A DNA stretch of 64,000 nt from Calliopum simillimum (Eukaryota > Arthropoda > Insecta > Diptera > Lauxaniidae): positions 66,364,569 to 66,428,568 of the forward strand of contig OX638368.1 in the NCBI GenBank assembly GCA_951812925.1, given 5' to 3'. Both the position numbers and the translations under genes were made by a program. Below the pieces are notes generated by a model. That model was not told the origin of the DNA. It saw only the letters and a list, made by a program, of their open reading frames with translations, and made no database searches. Shown here piece by piece: positions 12,106-22,661 of this stretch (position 1 is the first letter of the stretch; the number at the start of each line of letters is the position of its first letter).

Positions 12106-12718
12106 AATTCTGGGGCCCTATTCTCTAACTTGCCTAGCTTATTCTCCTAAATGCCAAAAAATTTTAAAATACAATTTGTTTTAGAGATTAGGCATAAATG
12201 CGATTCTGTATTTCATCTTACCTAGCTAAAATAACTGCTTGAATATTTAGGCACAAACTGTAAATTTTTTGTAGGCAGAGTATTCGAATATCATACATTT
12301 TTATTTAGCTAAAGAAAAAAAAAAACCTAAAGCTCAAGCTAAATTCGAATCTCAGCGGGCAAAATAATTAGTTAAGTTTATTTTTCCCCGCTATTATGAA
12401 TTGCATTCTTTAAGTATCTTTATCTTTGTGAATGATTTAAAAAGTTTTGAGCTAAGAGATATAAAATCAAACGACAATTTTATCGTTCTTTATTCCTACA
12501 AAGGCTATTCGAAAAGGTTAATAAAGCATTTTTGTATCATAGTTTTGTGCTACATATATTTTATTCTTAAAGTAAAACAAACATATGATATGGAATCTTA
12601 TCTTACAAAGATCGAATAGAGGAAGGCTTTCAGAAAAAATGAGTGACAGACGTCAGATCCTTTCGATGTATCGGCCGAAATATTTGTAGAACTTCTCATA
12701 TTACGAAAATTTCCTCTC
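12106..12718. other. No recognisable gene
   Basis: AT-rich sequence between the foldback and the mariner element. TTAGGCA and TAGCTAA motifs recur, but no family could be assigned. Confidence 0.3.
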
Positions 12719-12720
12719 TA

Positions 12721-13579
12721 ACAGGTCATTCAATAAGTCCGTAGGATGACACATAGATGGCATTACTAGAATTTTTTTCATATGATTTTTATTTAGTACT
12801 AACCTTCAAACGATACGTGTATAAATTTGACAGCAATCGGACTATTGATTCGTGAGTTAAAGCATTTAGTGTGAAGCAACTTTTGTTAGTAAAAAAAAAA
12901 AAAAAGTGAACATCGAGTATTGATAAAGCATTGCTTTTTGATGAAAAAAATACAGTGGAAACCAAACAATGTCTTGATAAACATTATCCGAACCATATTC
13001 GATCGATATAAATGGATTGCTAAATTTAAACATGGTCGTACCAGCACAAATGATGCAGAGCGCAGTGGACTCCCAAATTAGGCTTTTATTTTAGAAAACA
13101 TAAAAAAAATCCACAAGTTGGTTATGAACGATTGCAAATTGAAGAAGCTCGAGCTAGCCGACATTGTAAAGATATCAAATGGTAGTGTTTTTACCATTTT
13201 ACACGAACATTTGGGTATTCAAAAGCTCTTTGCAAGTGGCTGCCGCGTGAGCTCACAGTCGACCAAAACAAAAACGAATTGTTGCTTCAGAGGAGTGTTA
13301 AACCGCTGTTAAACCACAATATAATCGATTTCTATCGTCGATATGTGACAATCGATGAAACATGGCTTCACTTTTACACACCAGAATCCAAAAGACAGTC
13401 AGCTGAGGCCTATTTTGACGAAAAAGAGAAATCGTAATATAAAAATGGTATCGAAAAGTTGGAAAATCGCTATACTCGTTGTACCGCCCTCGAAGGCAAC
13501 TATGTTGAATAATAAAATCGAGTTTTGTCAAAATTTTGTTTTTTTCTTACTTATCCTACGGACTTATTGAATGACCTGT
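12721..13579. mobile_element. Internally deleted mariner element
   Basis: Inverted terminal repeats ACAGGTCATTCAATAAGTCC (12721) and its complement (ending 13579) are flanked by TA on both sides (12719-12720 and 13580-13581). This is the standard target duplication of mariner. At 859 bp it is about two thirds of the usual 1.3 kb; the missing part is internal coding sequence. Confidence 0.9.
12907..13512 (+). pseudogene. Mariner transposase remnant lacking the second and third Asp
   Basis: The N-terminal DNA-binding half is readable (HRVLIKHCFLMKK..., YKWIAKFKHGRTSTNDAERS, then VKISNGSVFTILHEHLG) with an internal stop near 13079 and frameshifts. The first catalytic Asp survives in VTIDETWLHFYTPESK near 13360. 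The sequence then jumps at about 13400 to the C-terminal tail (GIEKLENRYTRC, ending in TAA at 13510-13512). The HDN and PSD catalytic regions are therefore deleted. Such deletion derivatives can still be moved by an intact mariner because their ends survive. Confidence 0.85.
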
Positions 13580-13581
13580 TA

Positions 13582-13880
13582 GATAAAGTATGTATGTCCA
13601 CGTAAGACAAAAAGGCAAAGAAGTAGTTGGTCTCCAAAGAGGCTGCGTTTGTTAATAGCGTTGAGGTTTTTTGCTATGGTATCATTATAATTTATATAAT
13701 TTTTTCAACAGAAGCTTATAGGCAGTCATCAACGCTCTGTGGGCCAAGATTTTCTCCAGAATCACTTACAAATCTGCATGTACCTGAAGTAAAAGTTCCA
13801 CAACTAAAGTATCTTTATAACACGATGATCTTTTTGCCGAAAATGTAATTTGCTGGTCCGAAATTTGCATATGCTATATA
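13582..13880. repeat. Segment sharing 100 bp with 21.6 kb
   Basis: Positions 13781-13880 read identically to 21559-21658, both ending GCATATGCTATATA. It is a fragment of a dispersed repeat of unknown class. The maT element at 13881 is inserted exactly where the shared sequence stops. The rest of the stretch is unassigned. Confidence 0.7.
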
Positions 13881-15208
13881 CATGGTGGCTGATTCGAAGT
13901 GTTACCAATTCAAAAGACTATATTTTTAGTTTCCATGCACAGATTTTATTGATCAAACGCTATAATTGTTGGGAAATGTTCAAATTTTAAGAATCTACTT
14001 GAGATTTTCGATATGGCCACCTTTGGCCTTAACTATGGCCCGTAGACAGTCGAAGAACGAGTCGCATGCTGCACGAATTTGATTTTGTGGAAGTTTGCGC
14101 CATTCTCGTTGAAGGGCCACTTTTAGCGCATCAACGCTCTGGTATTTTTTAGTCAAGACCTTCCTGTCCAACATACCCCAGATTGAGAAATCCAGCGGAT
14201 TTGCATCAGGCGAATTTGAGAGCCATTGTTGAGCAGAAATGAAGCTAGGAACGTTTTTTTCTAACCATTCTTGATTCACACGAGCTTTGTGTGACGGTGC
14301 CGAGTCTTGTTGGAATGTCCATGGCTTGCGACCGAAATGTTTGCGTGCCCACTGTAGTAAAGCACTCTCCGACACTGATTCACGATACACCTGGGCGTTT
14401 ACTTTGACGCCAGCGGCCAAAAAAACGAGTGGTGAGCGCCCATCAGCAGTCACTGCAGCCCAAACCATCACATGCGGTGGTGCCTGCGTCCTGGTTGCCA
14501 AACGAACATTCAAATTTTCGTAGGACCTCTCTGTCAAGTAAACCCGATCATTTTGTTTGTTTACATATTGCTGGATACAGTAATTTTTCTCATCAGAGAA
14601 GACAATTTGTGACAGATTTCCGGCGGCGTGCAAGCGCAACAACTCCTTGGCTCTATCGAGCCTAACTTTTTTTTGAGCAGGAGTGAGATCATGCGCCTTT
14701 TGGAACTTGAGGGCCTTTAGTCCGAGCTTGTTTGACAATATGTGTTGCATTCGTTCACGCGATATTTTCAGCTCGGCAGCCATTTGTCTGCCACTGCGTC
14801 TCGGATTTCGCTCAATTCTGGCCTTCACCTTTCGAACCATTTCTGGTGATGTTGCAGTTATTTTCCGACCACCACCATGTCGTTTGGCAACGCTGCCGGT
14901 ACCATTGTAACGTGTTATGGGCCGATACACAAACATTTTATTCACTTTTAAATGTTTCAGCTCACGAACAATTGCTGGTTGCGATTTTCCAGCCAAATAA
15001 AGAGCAATCACACCATTACGTTTGAATTCCATTTGGAAAATTTTTTATTTTCAATAAATTGACGCGCAAATGCTTTTGGTTACTTGTTGACAATAGAATG
15101 AACTAACATCATGCCAATTTTTAGACAGCTGTCATGTTCCATCTGTCAGATAAGTCTATCTGAAATTGGTAACAGTTCGAATCAGAAGAAGAAGAATCAG
15201 CCACCCTG
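13881..15208. mobile_element. maT (DD37D) transposon, apparently complete
   Basis: The left end (CATGGTGGCTGATTCGAAG) and right end (GATTC...AATCAGCCACCCTG) are inverted repeats of about 30 bp, flanked by TA at 13879-13880 and 15209-15210. The 1,328-bp length and single open frame fit the maT branch of Tc1/mariner. The right repeat carries a small GAAGAA insertion that the second copy (45024-46336) lacks. The left tip reads CATGG where the other copy has CAGGG. Confidence 0.9.
13995..15032 (-). CDS. maT-type DD37D transposase, intact
   Basis: A 345-residue frame on the minus strand from ATG 15030-15032 to a stop at 13995-13997. Residues 1-110 hold two helix-turn-helix units separated by a basic GGGRK linker (residues 53-57), which bind the terminal repeats. 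The catalytic core shows Asp147 (IVFSDEKNY), Asp243 (QQDSAPSHKA) and Asp281 (ANPLDFSIWG). Exactly 37 residues separate the last two, which is the maT signature. There are no stops or shifts, and the length equals that of known active relatives. The product should cut and paste its own element at TA sites in the nucleus. Nearly identical sequence at 45185-46222 implies recent movement. Activity is possible but not shown. Confidence 0.9.
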   Translation of the reverse strand: MEFKRNGVIALYLAGKSQPAIVRELKHLKVNKMFVYRPITRYNGTGSVAKRHGGGRKITATSPEMVRKVKARIERNPRRSGRQMAAELKISRERMQHILSNKLGLKALKFQKAHDLTPAQKKVRLDRAKELLRLHAAGNLSQIVFSDEKNYCIQQYVNKQNDRVYLTERSYENLNVRLATRTQAPPHVMVWAAVTADGRSPLVFLAAGVKVNAQVYRESVSESALLQWARKHFGRKPWTFQQDSAPSHKARVNQEWLEKNVPSFISAQQWLSNSPDANPLDFSIWGMLDRKVLTKKYQSVDALKVALQREWRKLPQNQIRAACDSFFDCLRAIVKAKGGHIENLK

Positions 15209-15479
15209 TACTTACATATATAAAAACAAAAATGTTGGTTCAAAAACAAGATTTGCAAATCGTCGGGTTAAAACTACAACATGAGCAAAATCTATGTTTT
15301 CTCCTAAATATTCAACAAGAGTAGTTTTTTGCTCTACCGTGATTCTTTTTATGTTGCTTTCCATCCAAAAAATTATAGTTAAAAATAAATAATTTTTGCA
15401 ACATAACTACTTATTTACTTACCTTAATATTCTTTAGCAAATATTTGCTTCTTCAAAATAGCGTTCTCCAAAAATTAGC
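15209..15479. other. No recognisable gene
   Basis: Short AT-rich flank between the maT element and a foldback arm. Confidence 0.3.
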
Positions 15480-15866
15480 TTATTTACTTTAGCCCAGGAA
15501 AATTAGAATTTTTCTGTGAAATAATTCCAAGTGAATTTTTTTCACCGGAATTATCTTTATTTATGCATGATAAATAAAGTGTGAAAAGTCCAATACAAAA
15601 TCGTGTGCGCATAAAAAATTATTTAGGCTCAAAGGTTGCTAAAATCAGTTTTTTGCAAATACCCCGCTACGTAAAAATGTTTTCGTATGACTTATAGTTT
15701 GGGAGATCACCCAATTTAAAAAGTTGTGAACAGTTATGATACGAAATGCTACCTTGGTATAAGTTCATTTTAAAATATCTTACTTTTTAAATTGCTATAA
15801 CTATTCAATGAGAAGTCGATAAACAAAATTAAAGTACCGCTTAAAAGATAATTTGATTCTCTATAT
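15480..15866. repeat. Left part of one arm of a foldback, same family as 49.7-51.1 kb
   Basis: The sequence follows the arm at 49.72-50.17 kb step by step: TAGCCCAGGAAAAT..., TCGTGTGCGCATAAAAA, CAGTTTTTTGCAAATA, TCGTATGACTTATAGTTTGG, CTATTCAATGAGAAG. It breaks at CTCTATAT and resumes after the inserted element, at 17745-17940 (CCGTTAAGGCTTCGAAA, ATGTGTACACATAGAAGTA). The matching second arm is absent, so this is half a palindrome. Confidence 0.75.
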
Positions 15867-16354
15867 CGACGGCTTATATTCAATACCCTCTATCTACAAT
15901 TTTCACGAAAATTAGTTTTTGATGGTAAAACCTTCATTGAGACAAATGGCGTCTATGATATTAATTCCAAACGAAAAATTTGCTTCCAGAGCTACTTTTT
16001 TCCATATAACGAAATTCACTATCTACAGCAATCGATTTTGTGAAATGCAATATCCTCTATCTACATATGAAAAATGAAAGATTTTTAATTTTTTTATATT
16101 TATTGGGTGGCCGTTATATACAAGGTCATGACAAACGGTCGTCAATCGGCTCCAAATGTCGAAAATAAATTTTCTTGATTTTTTCAGTTTTATATGTTGA
16201 ACCTTGATAGCCCTGCTGAGTCGTGATTAGCCCTTCTGTAAACAAACAGATAAGGCTGGACGCTTGAAATTTAGTACAGATGAAAACAATATTACTAGGC
16301 TATCTGGGATCAAAAATGGGCGTGATCGGTTAAACTTGATTTGAAAATTAAAAC

Positions 16355-16622
16355 AATTGAGGAGTGTCCGCACCAAAGGGCCTAGGTACCATTTCGAGGC
16401 AAAAGTTGTGTCATAATATGAATCGGGTGACATTTTGTTAGAAATGATAATAATTGTTTTCTGTTTTCAGGAAAAATTGACTCGATGGCGTGGAATTGAT
16501 GGCATTATGTTCAAAAAAATTATACCGGTCAAATAACTGATTATTATGGCACATAATATGTATGAGATTACTTTTGCCTCGAAATGGTACTCAGGCCCTT
16601 TGGTACGGCCACTCCTCAATTG
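16355..16622. repeat. 268-bp palindrome
   Basis: Arms of about 65 bp: AATTGAGGAGTGTCC... with CATTTCGAGGCAAAAGT on the left, and ACTTTTGCCTCGAAATG...ACTCCTCAATT on the right. The spacer is about 130 bp. It probably is a small foldback insertion inside the 1.9-kb element. Confidence 0.7.
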
Positions 16623-16822
16623 TATATACGAGTCAAAAGAAACTGGGTTTTAGAGCGGTATCCAGACGGACTTGTGAATGCAAAACATGAGAACTGAAAT
16701 CTGAGCTCTTATCTAGAAAGTACATGTACCCAGAAGCAAGGGTCTTTATTCCCTACTCCCCGCCCAGGCCCACCATAGTCTTGCGTCCTAGTTTTTTATA
16801 GCAGTTTATGGTGGACTGGGAT

Positions 16823-17114
16823 TAGTGGTGATCAAACCAAGACCAAGATCATAGCAGTCTTGGTCTTGGTCTTGTTCTTGCATATTGTGTCTTGGTCATT
16901 AAGTCTTGGTCTCAAAGATGCTTGAAACGGGCGTGACACACCTATGAACTATAAATTCGAAAGACTAAAAAGCAGTCTTGGTCTTGATGATAATCCTGAG
17001 CAAGACTAAGACCAAGACCACAGAAGTCTTGGGCTAGCAATGATATCAGCGTCTTGGTCTAATACCGAGACCAAGACCAAGAATCAAGACCAAGACTAAT
17101 TTTGCTCATCACTA
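16823..17114. mobile_element. hAT MITE built from GTCTTGGTCTTG repeats
   Basis: The 292-bp element starts TAGTGGTGATCAAA and ends TTTTGCTCATCACTA, imperfect inverted repeats. It is flanked by the exact 8-bp duplication ACTGGGAT (16815-16822 and 17115-17122), which marks the hAT superfamily. Much of the body is tandem GTCTTG or its complement CAAGAC, in inverted orientation on the two sides. Confidence 0.9.
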
Positions 17115-17944
17115 ACTGGGATTTCCTTATTACGCATCTAAACTAGGATTTTTTCTATCATGTAAGAATTCGGAGTTATCTTTTCTTAGAAGTCCAAAAA
17201 TCACTGTTTTGAGGCCTACTTAGAGCAATATAGCAAGCTTTAAGCAAGGATAACTCAGGATCCTTACATTATAGAAAAAAAAACCAAATTTAGATTCATA
17301 ATAAGCAAATCAAAGTTCAAAATAAACGGCTATAAAAAATAAGGACCTATAATAATCTGAGCTCAGGTTTCGGTTCTCATATTTTGCATACTCAAGTCCG
17401 CCAGGCGCCTAACCTATTTTGAGTTTTCTTTTGCTAAAAAACCATCTATTAATAAATAATTCTTAAAAAAAATGGTTTTTATTATTGTGCAATAGGCTCT
17501 ATCTGCTTGTTTGAACACGCATTTTATATTATATTTGGTTTGCAATATCCTCTATCTGCTATAGTAAGGCGAATAACTAAGGTTTTTTTTAATTTTTTTA
17601 TTTGAAGGATCTAGTGGCTCTTTTTAATTAATATCGTAGTACTTCGTTTGATTAACACTATAAAAAATAGCGAATAAAACAGTTTTTTTGCTCTCCTGAA
17701 AAATTGTGTTTTTGTAGATAGAGTGTATTGAATATAAGCCGTCGATATAGCATATTACTTTTTTTTTTCGACCGACTCTTGGCCGTAAAGGTATTCTTGA
17801 AAAACCGTTAAGGCTTCGAAAATTGGTTTTTGAAGGATATTTCCGAAACGAAGAGTCATGATAAAAAGAAACAGCGCCAATTTTGTAAAAAATCACAAGA
17901 TCTACAAAAAGTAAGCAATATGTGTACACATAGAAGTAGCATGT

Positions 17945-18668
17945 GATTTTATCTTTCTTATACTAAAGGCAACATCTGATTCACCAATTGCTGTAAATTC
18001 AAAAAAATTCGAGATGCTCACACCCACTGGTTCTTCTTCAATTTGTGTTTCCGAAGCAGATTAAAAAAAATAAAGTGTTCATTCAGAATATTCGGATCGA
18101 TTTCACAAGGACCTACAATTTTATTACATATACCTATTCCTTTTAAATTTTTCCAGAGTTGCTTTGACTGTAAGGATGTATTTAGTTTTGACGAAAAATA
18201 AATTTTCTTTCATTGCCTTACAGCAGTGATGGCTTCATTCCTGGCCACTTTATATATCTCCCAATTTAACATGGTGGGGTTTCTTTTCCACACGGAGTGC
18301 ATTTTATTTCTCCTTTTAAAGTACATTTCACAATATGTACTTGTGAACCAGGGACATGAGGGATTAATAATTCTTGAAGTACGAAGTGGTACATGTACAT
18401 CAAACACAGAATTTATTGCATTTGTGAAAAATTCAAGCTTTTCATCAACTGTGTTAAGATACCAGCACGTACTCCACTGTATCAAGGCAAGGCTATTATA
18501 TAGGCGATCAAAATTTATAGATTTATAATCTCGATGTGTAAAGGTTTCACAAGTATTAACCTGATTTAAATTAACATTTAACGTACAACTGATAAGATCA
18601 GATATGAATGACAATTGGTCAAATAATAGTACAGACGAAATATTAGAAACAAGAAACAAATCAAGTTA
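17945..18668 (-). pseudogene. Jockey/CR1-like retrotransposon ORF2, endonuclease-RT linker
   Basis: On the minus strand a frame from about 18668 to 18210 begins LDLFLVSNISSVLLFDQLSF, the usual end of the AP-endonuclease domain of Jockey- or CR1-type elements. It continues through the linker (PWFTSTYCEMYFKRRNK, then YKVARNEAITAVRQ). It proceeds with a frameshift to SLQSKQLWKNLKGIG near 18150. The endonuclease start lies at 20546-21130, so a 1.9-kb insertion splits the gene. The left boundary abuts a foldback arm at about 17940. The reverse transcriptase itself is missing. Confidence 0.75.
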
Positions 18669-20545
18669 ACTAGGACTTACAGAGCACGCACGGGACAAAT
18701 CGTACGCATTTTTTGAGTTTCAAAGTTAAATTAAAGACAAACCAGAACGTTATCAAAAAAAGCATCTAGTACATTTATTTTGTGTGATATATACCTATTA
18801 AAACCAATTATTTGTTCTTAATAATATTTATAGATAGTGAGAAATTAATAAGAAAAGAAGTTCGTTTGTACGGGACAGCCCAAATCTACCATACTTTCCA
18901 TTTTTTGACTTTGTAGCAAGTTTTTAGCGAAATTAATAAGCTTTAAAAATTAGCAAAAATATTTTTGGATAGACTAAGGGTCAAGGTATAGTAAAACAAT
19001 AAAAGTTTGAAAAAATATTTATTTAAATGAGAGTTATTAAATACAAATTAAATTGTTTGTACGGGACATTTTCGTTTGTACGGGACTCGTACGAAATACA
19101 TGTATATTTAACTAGTTTTAAATCATTTTTTAAATGAAACCATAACACTATGATTATCCCAAGCGTATTTCTTGCATGTTACTTGATGGCCATAAACTGA
19201 AATTTAATGAACTTTTGATATTCCTGGGATAGGCTCATGGCTGAATATTTTTAATTTTTTAAGCTACTTATCTCTGATTCAGAGATGAAAAAATTCTCGT
19301 AGAGGGTACTAAAGTGGCTGCTAGTGTCGCGAAATTTTTTGCGTTTTTGATAACGGCACATTCTCTTCGACTTCGACCTTTTTGACTTACAAGTCGTTTC
19401 ACATTACTCCAGACTCCGTGAATCACGCCTTTGGGATGTGTCCATAAGTTAACTAGATGCTGTTTAAGCATTACGTAAGCAGATTTTCAATGATATAAGC
19501 AAAAATGAACAAATCGTGAACACGAACCCCTCTCTTATGATTAGACGTAAGCAGTTTTTCAAATACGAACAAGAATTCGGGAACTAAATTATTTTTATAA
19601 TTAAAGCAATAGCGGCCATACGGAAATTGAAAAAATCCTTGACACTTTAAATCAATTTTAAGGGCTAAAGTTAGACTTTAATATAAATATTTTTTGTCTT
19701 ACGTAAGAATTTTATCGACCTCTTCTCCTGTATAAGCAACAATAAGCAAATCTTGAACCACTCCCCACCTAAATATGCTTACGTTATACTTAAACGGCCC
19801 TATATGAACACCATTTCATTTTTATATAGCACTTTTGCTCATATCTCATATAATTAAAAGTCACAATTTCTTAAGTGCATATACATAATAAAGCTCCCTG
19901 AGACTTATAGTTCATAGAAAAGTAGTAACCAACGGTGACCGTACCCATATCGATAATTTTTAAAGAGTTTTTTCAACAATATTAGAAAAAAATTAATAGA
20001 AATCTTAATAAAATAAATATTGTGTTTGTACGGGACAAATATTAAGATAATAATTATTATACTTTAGGCAAAATAAAATCCGAAAATTACTGCACTTTTT
20101 AATAGTACCCAAGTAACTAGCTTTAAATAAAATGCTAATTAAATGAAACTATTATGTGTGTAGACAGAAAATTAATTACATCGATTTGTGCGTTTGTACG
20201 GGACACCCATAACTGTTTTGTTTGTTGCGGTATAATACAGATGTTTGCAAGAACACTTTTTTGCAAATACTATTTATCAATACACTAGTCTATGACCTAA
20301 AACATAAGATATAATTTATAACGTAACTCATCATGGTTTAATAGAAAAACAATGACGAATATGATCAAAAATATACCTAGTAAAAAAAAAACTTTGGCAC
20401 TTTCTTTAACTGTAAAAAACTGAGCCTAATACCAAGATTTTAGTATGAAATCAATTTGGAAAGTAAAGTTTAATCCCACTAGAATATATTCGATCCATTA
20501 AAACATTTGAAAAATAAATCTGAAACATCTAAAAAATACCATTTT
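18669..20545. mobile_element. Insertion splitting the retrotransposon, with GTTTGTACGGGACA repeats
   Basis: The endonuclease coding sequence stops near 20546 and its natural continuation resumes near 18668, so the 1.88 kb between them is inserted. It carries direct copies of the 14-mer GTTTGTACGGGACA or a close variant near 18690, 18867, 19055, 19075, 20027 and 20192. A minus-strand frame at 19268-19471 (HPKGVIHGVWSNVKRLVSQK) may be a worn transposase tail, but I do not recognise it. Terminal inverted repeats were not found, so the class is unknown. Confidence 0.5.
19454..19802. mobile_element. MITE with TAG..GTTTAAG ends
   Basis: TAGATGCTGTTTAAGCATTA on the left matches, inverted and with a few changes, AACGTTATACTTAAAC-like sequence and a CCCTA end on the right (TACGTTATACTTAAACGGCC). 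The terminal TAG suggests hAT, but the 8-bp flanks do not agree well, so the class is tentative. Confidence 0.45.
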
Positions 20546-21130
20546 CACTGGAATGCTCCATTAACAATATCGAGACCTACTTCACATAACTTTTTGGAAC
20601 AGGCATCACCTAAAAGTAAATTTACATTGAAATCTCCACATACGACATAATGATCATAATCAATTATACATTCGGATATAGACAAAAAAAGGATCCAAAC
20701 AAAAACTTCGATTGGGATAGACATAGGAAACTAATATTTTTGTCACATTCTAAAAGATTTCAACATTTAAAAATTCAACATCTGAATTAACTGATTGTAA
20801 ACAAAGTTTCACATTTCGATTATACCTACAGTATATAGCAACACCCCCGCCCCTCCTATCACTTCTATCATTTCGGAAGAGTTTATAGTTCTTTAAATTA
20901 TAATAAGTATCACACACATCCTTGTTTAACCAAGTTTCTGATACGCACAAAACATCCACGGACGAGTATTCGAAAACATATTTTACATAATCCATCATAA
21001 AACCATGTAAACTTCTGGAATTAAAGTGAGCAATTTTTAGCCCAGAAGAGAATTGATTGCACAAAATATTAACCATTATCCTATGATTCTTGTCAATGCT
21101 ATAACTATCATTATCTAAAGAAGACATAAA
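20546..21130 (-). pseudogene. Jockey/CR1-like retrotransposon ORF2, AP-endonuclease part
   Basis: From about 21127 the minus strand reads LKIAHFNSRSLHGFMMDYVK, DVLCVSETWLNK (catalytic Glu) and RGGGVAIYCR, and after a frameshift DYDHYVVCGDFNVNLL (the GDFN catalytic motif) near 20650. This is the N-terminal endonuclease of a non-LTR retrotransposon that nicks target DNA for integration. It ends abruptly at about 20546 where the 1.88-kb insertion starts, and its remainder is at 17945-18668. Confidence 0.8.
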
Positions 21131-22217
21131 ATAAAAAACAAGAAAAACTTAAAGCATTGAAGAATAGAGGTATTAACCTTAATTGTAAGAGAAAATAAAT
21201 GACTAAAAATGAACCTAACAAAAAGTTAATAATTTCAAAAATAAAAATTAAGCCTAGCCAAAAGTTAAACATTTCAAATATAAAAATAAAATAAACTGTC
21301 ATATGAATACTCGCAAATGAATTTTTTATTTGCTGGAGTGTGTTTTTCAAAAATAACCTGATTGTTTTAAAACTAAAATTCGTATAATGTGATATGGTGC
21401 ACATCTTGCACCGAAAATATTTGAAGTTCCACTTGCAATGCAAAATGTTTGGCACCATGGTCTATTGGCCCAAATTTAAAACGTCTTTCCTTATTAACAA
21501 TTTGTTGGTCCAACATTTTCATATAAAGGTCACAGTTTTTAAGATGTTTATCACTCTTTACCTGAAGTAAAAGTTCCACAACTAAAGTATCTTTATAACA
21601 CGATGATCTTTTTGCCGAAAATGTAATTTGCTGGTCCGAAATTTGCATATGCTATATATGTAGTATATCACATTACCGCCAATTTTATTTTTTAACTTTT
21701 TTTGCCTTTTTTCAATTTTGTTGAAATAGCTCAAGATTGGCTCACGCTAGAGAACTCCAAAACCATAATATACTGCACAATGCATCAATAAAACATAATA
21801 CATAAAGTGGTAGCAGCTATGCTTTGAAAACTACGTGTAATTTATAGAAAACAAAAATGCCTATATCACATTACGCGAACTTACTATATACTTTTCCATA
21901 CCTGTCACGCTTCTTTCGCGTTACAAACGGAAGGACAAAGTGAATGTAGGATATGAAAATTGGCCCTTTTCTGGTCTCAATGTAATGCAGAAGGAGACAA
22001 TGTGTTACGTCCAATGATAAACTTTATATGTGATGGACTAGTCGGTCGCCCCCATGGTGTAGTTTACAAATTAGTTTTCGAATAGTCCGTGGGATCTGCA
22101 GGGATACTCCTTATTAATTTAAAAAATAAAATTCTGTGGGTACATTTTTATTAGTAAAAAACAAAGTGTCCTTAGATAAAAGTTCCATCAAAAGTAGCTT
22201 ATATATCTAGTATTAAG
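21131..22217. other. Unassigned stretch containing the 100-bp shared repeat
   Basis: 21559-21658 equals 13781-13880. The minus-strand frame 21373-21648 (91 codons) overlaps it and has no recognised domain. 21155-21320 is probably the 5' untranslated part of the neighbouring non-LTR element. Otherwise nothing was seen. Confidence 0.35.
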
Positions 22218-22661
22218 TACAGTAAAAATATACAATGCTTAATGATTTAAGGACCAGTGTAGAGGCCTAAAGCCCAAAAGGTGACCACGCCACCTCTGCG
22301 CTTAAGCCGCCATCTTGAAATATGTTTGACTCGTTTCCTATTGGTCGGACAGAAAAAATTTTGAACAAAAAATACGCGCAATAAAATTTTACGTATCTTT
22401 GATCTGGGACACGGTAATCATAAGTTGATATTTCGGGCGGTAAAGGCCGCCAACGTTACAAAAATTCAGTTTTTTTCCATCTGTACCCAAAAAGTTGTCA
22501 TAACATAATTTGTAGCGCTTCCAAAAACAAGCAAAATAGTGTTTAAATCAGTGATTCTCAACCTATGTGTCGCGGCACTTATGTGTGCCGTGAGATTTTT
22601 AAAGTGTGCCACCACTGCCAGAAAGCAAATTTGTCGACATGAGTTTTTAAGACTTCTCGAA

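Larger units (their letters stand above)
15867..17744. mobile_element. 1.9-kb non-autonomous element with CGACGGCTTATATTC ends
   Basis: The ends CGACGGCTTATATTCAATAC (15867) and their complement (ending 17744) form inverted repeats of about 33 bp, flanked by ATAT on both sides. The motif (G)CAATA..CTCTATCT recurs just inside the ends and internally (about 15881, 16048, 17488, 17541 and inverted near 17718). This looks like a subterminal transposase-binding array. No transposase is readable. The element split an older foldback and itself carries a 268-bp palindrome and a hAT MITE. Confidence 0.75.

Noticed and set aside
14287..15025. Plus-strand frames of 75-97 codons across the maT element, and their counterparts at 45.1-45.9 kb
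   Set aside because: Antisense shadows of the transposase; they recur only because the element recurs.
19268..19471. 67-codon minus frame as a transposase end
   Set aside because: GVIHGVWSNVKRL looks vaguely like a transposase tail, but no family could be named, so it is mentioned only within the insertion.
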